Of a stretch of DNA of 64,000 bases, positions 57,752 to 64,000 are shown piece by piece. Position 1 is the first letter of the stretch; the number at the start of each line of letters is the position of its first letter. The translations under genes were made by a program, and so were the position numbers. Source of the stretch: Haberlea rhodopensis (taxonomy: Eukaryota > Streptophyta > Magnoliopsida > Lamiales > Gesneriaceae); contig CAJQUN010000007.1 of assembly GCA_907163345.1 (NCBI GenBank), forward strand, positions 5,160,582 through 5,224,581, written 5' to 3'. The notes beneath the pieces were generated by a model. It was not told where the DNA came from. It saw nothing but the letters and a program-made list of their open reading frames with translations, and did no database searches.

Positions 57752-59396
57752 TTACGTTTTTGTTAGGCCACTTGAGGATCTGCACCACTCAAACTTCTCA
57801 GTATTAACCGGCTTTGTCAGAATATCAGCTAGGTTCTCCTTCGTATGAATCTTCTGCATATCCACACTCCCGTCTTCTACTACTTCCCGCACAAAGTGAA
57901 ACTGTACTCCAATGTGTTTCATCCTGGAATGAAAAGCTGGATTCCTCGCAATGTGCAAGACACTTTGACTGTCAAAAAACAAAGGAACTTTCTCTTGTTT
58001 ATGGCCAATCTCCTCCAATAGCCTTTGAGTCCATATCGTCTCCTTGCAAGCTTGAGTAGCTGCCATATATTCTGTCTCTGTTGTAGATAACGCCACAACT
58101 GTTTGCAGTTTTGAAACCCAGCTTACTGCTCCTCCTGCAAGTGTAAACACATATCCAGTAGTAGATTTTCTTTATCTGGATCACCTGCATAATCTGAATC
58201 CACATAGCCCCTGAGTGTGAAATCCGATCCTCCATAACATAATGCAGCATTCGAGGTACCCTTAATGTATCTAAGGATCCTCTTAACCGTACTCCAATGC
58301 TCTTGTCCAGGATTCGTCATGTACCGACTGACTGCTCCCACTGCTTGTGCAATGTCTGGTCTTGTACAGATCATAGCGAACATTAAACTTCCCACCGCTG
58401 ATGCATACGGTACTCGAGACATCTCAATCCTCTCTGCTTCACTGCTAGGACTCATATCGGAGGATAACTTGAAGTTAACAGGAAGAGGGGTAGATATTGG
58501 CTTACAATCTTGCATGTTGAAGCGTTGCAAGATTTTCTTCAAATAGTTTTTCTGGGAAAGCCAAATCTTTCTGTTACTTCTGTCTCGGTGAACTTGCATC
58601 CCTAGAATCTTGTTTGCCGGTCCCAAGTCCTTCATATCAAATTCCCTAGCCAATTGTGCCTTTAATTCTTGGACTCGATCATTGTTGGGGCCTGTGACCA
58701 ACATGTCGTCCACGTACAACAACAAAATAATGTAATCATTGTCCCCAGATCTCTTGTAATATGCACAAGGATCTGCATTGAGTCTGTTGTACACAAGGCT
58801 CATGATATAGGAATCAAATCTCTTGTACCAACACCTCGGCGCCTGTTTGAGACCGTACAGAGATTTGTTCAACCTGCAAACCAAGTTCTCTTTGCCTATT
58901 TCAGCAAAACCTTCTGGTTGGAGCATATAAATTTCTTCTTCAAGATCTCCATGAAGAAAAACTATTTTCACATCTAGCTGCTCTAGATGTAGGTTAGACA
59001 CCGCACATAATGCCAATACTACTCTGACTGTTGTAAGCCGTACCACATGAGAAAATATCTCATTGAAGTCGATACCTTCTTTCTGAGCATATCCTTTCAC
59101 CACCAATCTTGCACGATATCTTTCAACTTGGTTGTTACCATCACGCTTGATCTTATAGACCCATCTGTTACCGATGGCTTTTCGTCCTTGTGGTAGTGAA
59201 ACAAGATCCCAAGTTTTATTCCGGTACAAGGCCTCCAATTCTTCCTGCATAGCTTGCATCCATAGGGATATATCCGAACTTCGAGTAGCCTCCTGGAAAC
59301 TCGATGGCTCACCATCCTCTGTCAGCAAGCAGTATGCAATATTGCTTTCAATATCATAATCTGAAAGCCAAACAGGTGGTCTTCTCTCGCAAGTAG
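57752..59396 (-). pseudogene. Pol fragment of the Tork-like element: RT and RNase H
   Basis: The frame is open from 59396 (where element 4 cuts it) to about 58130. It has YARLVVKGYAQKEGIDF, QLDVKIVFLHGDLEEEIYML, the catalytic YVDD and TRPDIAQAVGAVSRYM. A frameshift near 58140 moves to the RNase H frame (STTETEYMAATQACKE, SRMKHIGVQFHFVRE, ADILTKPV), which ends at 57752. Integrase and gag are not in the window. Confidence 0.9.
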
Positions 59397-59869
59397 TGTA
59401 GGGTCTTCCTACCTAACATCATCTTATTACACAATTTATGGACTAAACATGCATTAATAACGTCTTAGGGTTCCGGTTGTAGCTTTTAGCTAAGAAGATT
59501 TCAGGCCAACAATGAAATTTCAAAACTTAACTCATTACATTCTCAATAATGAATGTTAAAGCGATAGAATTATACTACTCCTAGAGTAGAGACTATCCAA
59601 AAGTCCAGTATCCTATCTTCTTTCATTCTCCTTTTAGCTCACTGCCTCAACCCGACCCTTAGCCCTTCGGTCCAAAAGTGTACCTACAGGAACAACCCAT
59701 CATGAGCATGTACATCGTTACTTAACATCATAAGGCAATGGCATATAAATAAATGCATGAAAATAATTGGTAACGTATACTTCCTGGTTAATTGCATTAA
59801 CCCTCTTTGGTTGTCCCTGTTTCATAGCCATGCATATAATCATTAATTCTTGACATGAATGATTAAAAT

Positions 59870-60370
59870 CATCGTCTTATAGATATCGTCATCTTACAAC
59901 ATCATCATCCTATAAGCATTATCATCTTATACATATCATCATCTTATAACATCATCATCATATAAGCATCATCATCTTATAGCATCATCATCTTACAACT
60001 TCATCATCTTATAACATCATCATCATATAACATCATCATCATATAAGTATCATCATTTTATAAATATCATCATCTTATAACAGCATCATCATATAAGCAT
60101 CATCATCTTATAGTATCATCATCTTATAACATCATCATCATCTTATAACATCATCATCATATAGCATCATCATCATATAAGCATCATCATCTTATAGCAT
60201 CATCATCTTATAACATCATCACCATATAGTATCATCATCATATAAGCATCGTCATCTTATAGTATCATCATCTTATAACATCATCATCATCTTATAACAT
60301 CATCATCATATAGCATCATCATCATATAAGCATCATCATCTTATAGCGTCATCATCTTATAAATATCACA
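59870..60370. repeat. ATC-rich tandem repeat expansion
   Basis: Irregular units of CATCATCTTATAACATCAT and CATCATATAAGCATCAT type recur for about 500 bp. The corresponding place in element 2 has no such array. Confidence 0.92.
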
Positions 60371-60459
60371 GTAAATGTACAAAATCATAGTTAAGTAAAC
60401 ATGCTGGTTATTCGTCAGTTTCTTTTTGTTGACCCTGATTCACATTCGTGCATATGGGC

Positions 60460-60740
60460 ATCTTACCCCATCGTATGGCATCTTACCATATCATAACATC
60501 GTGTGGCATCTTACCACGTAATAACATCGTATGGCCTCTTACCATATGAGCATCTTGCCCTGTGGCATCTTACCACATAATAACATTGTATGGCCTCTTA
60601 CCATATGGGCATCTTACCCCGTGGCATCTTACCACATAATAACATTGTATGACATCTTACCATATGGGCATCTTACCCCGTGGCATCTTACCACATAATA
60701 ACATTGTATGGCATCTTACCATGTGGGCATCTTACCCTTT
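60460..60740. repeat. Tandem repeats of about 60 bp in the LTR of element 4
   Basis: GGCATCTTACCACATAATAA and CATATGGGCATCTTACCCCG units alternate. They are the reverse complement of the 60-bp units in element 2, so the array predates the split of the two elements. Confidence 0.88.
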
Positions 60741-61123
60741 TATAAACATCGTATAACGTCATTATAAACTTACTTATCATATCATCTTCATAAACATCAC
60801 CATCTTAACTTATTTATCACAACCATCATCATAAACATCATCATCATAAACTTACTTATCCCAATCGTCATCATAATCATCATAAATATTATGCAATCAA
60901 TGCATGTCAGAGTTAGGAATGTGTTACCGTCCGATGCCCGTACGCTTCTTACGTACCTTAATTCCAAAAGTGGAGAAATTGAAGAACTCTATCTTCTTGA
61001 TGTTGTTGGCACCTGGGATGGTTCCACATAACCATACAAATCGATATTAGAAGCTAAACAATAGCCTAATACCAAAAATTCCATCAATTAAGCCAAGAAA
61101 ATCATCTTCAGCAAAATCGCTTT

Positions 61124-61343
61124 ACCGATCGATCGGTCACCCTTACCGATCGATCGGTAACTGTTCATACTTAAAATTTAAGCTACGGCCTTTCACCGAT
61201 CGATCGGTACAAACTACCGATCGATCACTAGCCATCCACCGATCGATCGGTAGCTTTCACCGATCGATCGGTAAGTGAAGAAATTTCACCCCTCGCTTCG
61301 CACATGCACCGATCGATCGTTGCCCTGCTACCGATCGATCGGT
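61124..61343. repeat. Array of eight ACCGATCGATCGGT palindromes
   Basis: Copies start at 61124, 61145, 61195, 61216, 61238, 61259, 61308 and 61330: spacings 21, 50, 21, 22, 21, 49 and 22 bp. The copies at 61216 and 61308 have changed right arms. Confidence 0.95.
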
Positions 61344-61991
61344 CGCTGCGATTTTTCGAGTAAATTCCATTTTTTTGGCGCAAAACTTCCAAATAAACCA
61401 ATACATCTTAAATCAAATACATCCCAACAACTTATCACCACAAAAACCTCATAAAACCATACCCCAAACCCATACAACACATACATCAAAACAACCCACA
61501 TAATCACTTCAAAAATCACCCCATTTCAAATCCAAACATCATTAAAACTTTAGGAAGAGTTCCATACCTCTTGAAGACTCCAAATCTTGGTAAAATCACA
61601 CAAACTCAAGTTTTGTGGAGCTTCCTCCTTCCTCCTTTGAAGGATTTCGAAAATGGGGGTGAGGTTAGGGTTTTGGGATGATTTGGGGATTTTAGAGTGG
61701 TGGGGAAGAAGTGAAGGGAAAATGGAATAAAAGGGGAAATGTAGTGGGGTTATTAAATTGCACCCCAAATTAACATGATGTATAAAACATCCCAACTTGG
61801 TATTTTAAAAACATTTTTACAAAAATGCAACCAACTTCATCAAATCCATACCTTCCTCATAATTAAAATCAACACAATTAAATCATGCTAACACTTCATT
61901 TTCCACGCACAACTTAATCATCTTAATAATTCATCATATAAACATAATTAATGCTTTAATTGCAATTAATCATTTCGGGGACATCACATTA

Positions 61992-62003
61992 CTCCCCTAC
62001 TTA
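61992..62003 (-). other. Polypurine tract of element 4
   Basis: On the - strand AGTAGGGGAGTAA precedes the LTR start TGTGATG, as in elements 1 and 2. Confidence 0.82.
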
Positions 62004-62058
62004 TAAGATTTCGTCCTCGAAATCGCATGCACTTACCCCAAAAGAAACTAAACATAAA

Positions 62059-64000
62059 TCACATACCAGAGAATAGTCCCGGGTAGTGCTGTACGATATG
62101 CCGCTCCGTCTCCCACGTAGCCTCCTCGACACCCCGACGATCCCACTGAACTTTGACCATCGGTATAACTTTACTTCGTAATCTGCGATCCTCACGATCC
62201 AGAATTCTGACCGGTCGTTCGACGTAGGATACATCTGAGTCTGACTGCACTTCAGAAGGCTGTAATACATGAGACGGGTCTGGCTCATAATTCCGCAACA
62301 TAGAAATGTGAAAAACATCATCAATCCCAGATAAAGACGGCGGTAGAGCCAAACGGTAGGCCAAAGTACCGATACGCTGCACTACTTCTTATGGACCAAC
62401 ATACTTCGGGGATAACTTCGCCCGCATACCAAACGAACTACACCACTGAAGGGTGAGATTTTCAAGAAGACCCTGTCTCCTACTTGGAATGCTAACGGCC
62501 GTCGCCGCTTGTTGGCATAGGCTGCTTGCCTATCCTGGGTCGTTTTCATCTTTTGGCGTATCAACTTAATTTGTCTTACATATCCTTAATCATACCCGGT
62601 CCTCCGACCGCTTTACTAGTCAAGTCCTCCCAATACAGCGGTGACCTACATCGTCGTTCGTAAAGAGCTTCAAAAGGAGTTATTTGAATGCTTGTCTGAT
62701 AGCTGTTAATATAGGAGAACTCCATCAGTGGCACTGAATCTTGCCACGGAGTATCAAACTCCAAAACACATGTCCTCAACATGTCCTCGAGCGTCTAAAG
62801 GGTACGCTCTGTCTGGCCGTCTGACTGAGGGTGATAAGCTGTACTCAGTATCACCTCTGTGCCCAAAGCTGTCTGAAGACCCTCCCAGAAATGTGGAGTA
62901 AACCTTGGGTCTCTGTCAGACACAATCGAGACTGGAACCCCATGCAACCTCACCACATCCCGCACATATAATTGGGCCATCTTTAGGTATGTGAAAGACA
63001 CATGACAAGGGATGAAGTGAGCCACCTTCGTTAGCCTATCCACGATCAATCAGATCGCCTCAAATCCAGAGGCCATCCTTGGCAAGTGGGTCACAAGGTC
63101 CATAGATACGTGCTCCCACTCCCACTTGGGTACTTCCAAGCTCTTCAGCTCGCCGCCAGGCCTCTGCCTTTCTGCCTTTACTTGCTGGCAGATCAAACAC
63201 CTTTTAACAAAAGTGATCACATCACGCTTCATGCGTCTCCACCAGAATCGACCGCATAGGTCCTTGTACATCTTCCTTCCTCCTGGGTGGATACTGAACC
63301 GACTACTGTGGGTTCGCTCCAATATTCCTCTACGCAACTCTGGTGTATCTGGGACTACCCATCGGTTGCCCAATCTCAAGGAATCATCTTCTGCCACTCT
63401 GAACTTTGATGGCCGTCCTTGAAGTACTATAGATGACCATCTTTGAACCTCATCATCCGACCTCTGGGCTTTCCTGATAACATCAAATATGTCAGGCTCA
63501 GCCAACAAGGTCGACACTCGCACCGGCGACGTGTTCACATCAAAATCATAGCCCAAATGGCAATAAGAAGTCATCATAGCTGATAGGCTCATGACATCCT
63601 CGGCAGTACTCTTCACTTTCCGACTTAAGGCATCTGCTATCAAATTTGCTTTACCAGGATGGTACTCAATTTCACAGTCATAATCCTTGAGTAAATACAT
63701 CCATCTTCTTTGCCTCATATTCAGTTCCGCTTGGGTGAATAAGAACTTCAAACTCTTATGGTCCGTGTAGATGGTAAACGACGTACCATGCAAGTAATGC
63801 CTCCAAATCTTCAAGGCAAAAATAATGACTGCCAGCTCCAAATCATGGACTGGGTACCTAGCCTCATGTGGTTTCAACTGCCTCAATGCATAAGTCACCA
63901 CATGCTTATCTTGCATCAACACACAGCCCAAACCCTGCAGTGATGCATTCGTGTACAAGGCAAACCTCTTATTCTCATAAGGAATCACCAATATAGGTGC
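62059..64000 (-). pseudogene. Pol C-terminal half of element 4: RNase H, integrase, chromodomain-like tail
   Basis: The frame enters at the window edge in the RT/RNase H region. The first RNase H catalytic site reads YTNAS instead of YTDAS (near 63946), a loss of the metal-binding aspartate. TGA near 63049 replaces a tryptophan codon of the integrase core (IWVIVDR in element 1), TAG near 62792 falls within TERT.QTLEDML, a further stop lies near 62576, and the frame shifts near 62420. The tail to 62059 still reads as a chromodomain (KVQWDRRGVEEATWETERH). This copy cannot encode working enzymes. Confidence 0.92.

Larger units (their letters stand above)
57248..59396 (-). mobile_element. Tork/Tnt1-like Ty1/copia element, 3' part, inserted in the kinase gene
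   Basis: On the - strand the order is RT, RNase H, polypurine tract, 3' LTR. Its 5' part is separated by element 4, which begins at 59397. The LTR end abuts CCAAG at 57243-57247, a candidate target duplication whose partner should lie beyond the window. RT wording such as GRKAIGNRWVYKIKRDGN and LLLYVDDMLVTG fits the Tork/Tnt1 clade. Confidence 0.88.
59397..61988 (-). repeat. 3' LTR of element 4, 2592 bp
   Basis: On the - strand it starts TGTGATGTCCCCGAAATG and ends CCCTACA. It is about 500 bp longer than the LTR of element 2, mostly from an ATC-rich repeat expansion at 59870-60370. It contains the tandem repeats at 60460-60740, a GGTACGTA block near 60955, the palindrome array at 61124-61343, and an inverted pair at 59685-59697/59809-59820. 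Confidence 0.92.
59397..64000 (-). mobile_element. Element 4: chromovirus on the - strand, 5' part outside window
   Basis: The 3' LTR (59397-61988), polypurine tract and the C-terminal half of pol are in the window; the rest lies past 64000. It interrupts the Tork-like element, and AGTAG at 59392-59396 is the candidate target duplication. Its LTR shares the CATATGGTAAGATGCC tandem repeats with element 2. Pol carries several stops, so the copy is dead. Confidence 0.92.

Overview
The window is nuclear DNA of a flowering plant, most likely a eudicot. It holds an intron-containing bHLH transcription factor gene, a plant LRR receptor kinase remnant, Ty3/gypsy chromoviruses, a sirevirus-type Ty1/copia element, tRNA-derived SINEs, an L1-type LINE relic and MITEs, on an AT-rich intergenic background. 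I cannot name the species. About two thirds of the window is transposable element sequence.

Layout. 1-7807: a young chromovirus (element 1, + strand) with a 1514-codon uninterrupted gag-pol frame and near-identical LTRs; its 5' LTR is cut by the window edge. 8222-11120: a broken relative on the - strand (5' LTR plus the start of gag, element 3). 11121-13917: fragments of two older LTRs and a GC-rich repeat. 13918-24426: a Ty1/copia gag relic split by a complete but coding-dead chromovirus (element 2, 14193-23068, 5-bp target duplication ATTAC), followed by a TG...CA-bounded LTR. 24427-36202: gene-containing, AT-rich DNA with three SINEs, a LINE fragment and one seven-exon bHLH gene (30982-33063, - strand). 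36208-46931: a complete sirevirus-like copia element on the - strand (target duplication TCCGT) whose gag, pol and extra 3' reading frame all carry lesions. 46937-55680: intergenic DNA with a palindrome cluster, a Mutator-like MITE, a compound microsatellite, a copia relic and a Tourist-like MITE. 55681-57247: the 3' part of an EMS1/MSP1-like LRR receptor kinase gene, cut by a Tork/Tnt1-like copia element (57248-59396), which is itself cut by a fourth chromovirus (59397 to the window end, - strand).

The two host loci are the bHLH gene, which looks intact, and the receptor kinase, which is broken by nested insertion. The kinase remnant lies directly downstream of the copia 3' LTR in the same orientation, so an LTR-initiated chimeric transcript is possible.

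The most unusual signal is a recurrent architecture inside the LTRs. Arrays of 12-15 bp palindromes, mostly built on GATCGATC, are arranged as doublets with 20-23 bp between starts. They occur in every chromovirus LTR seen in full and in two older LTR fragments. The outer arms differ between families but stay self-complementary within each one. Two further inverted repeats and a CGTACG-type block are also conserved across the four chromoviruses.
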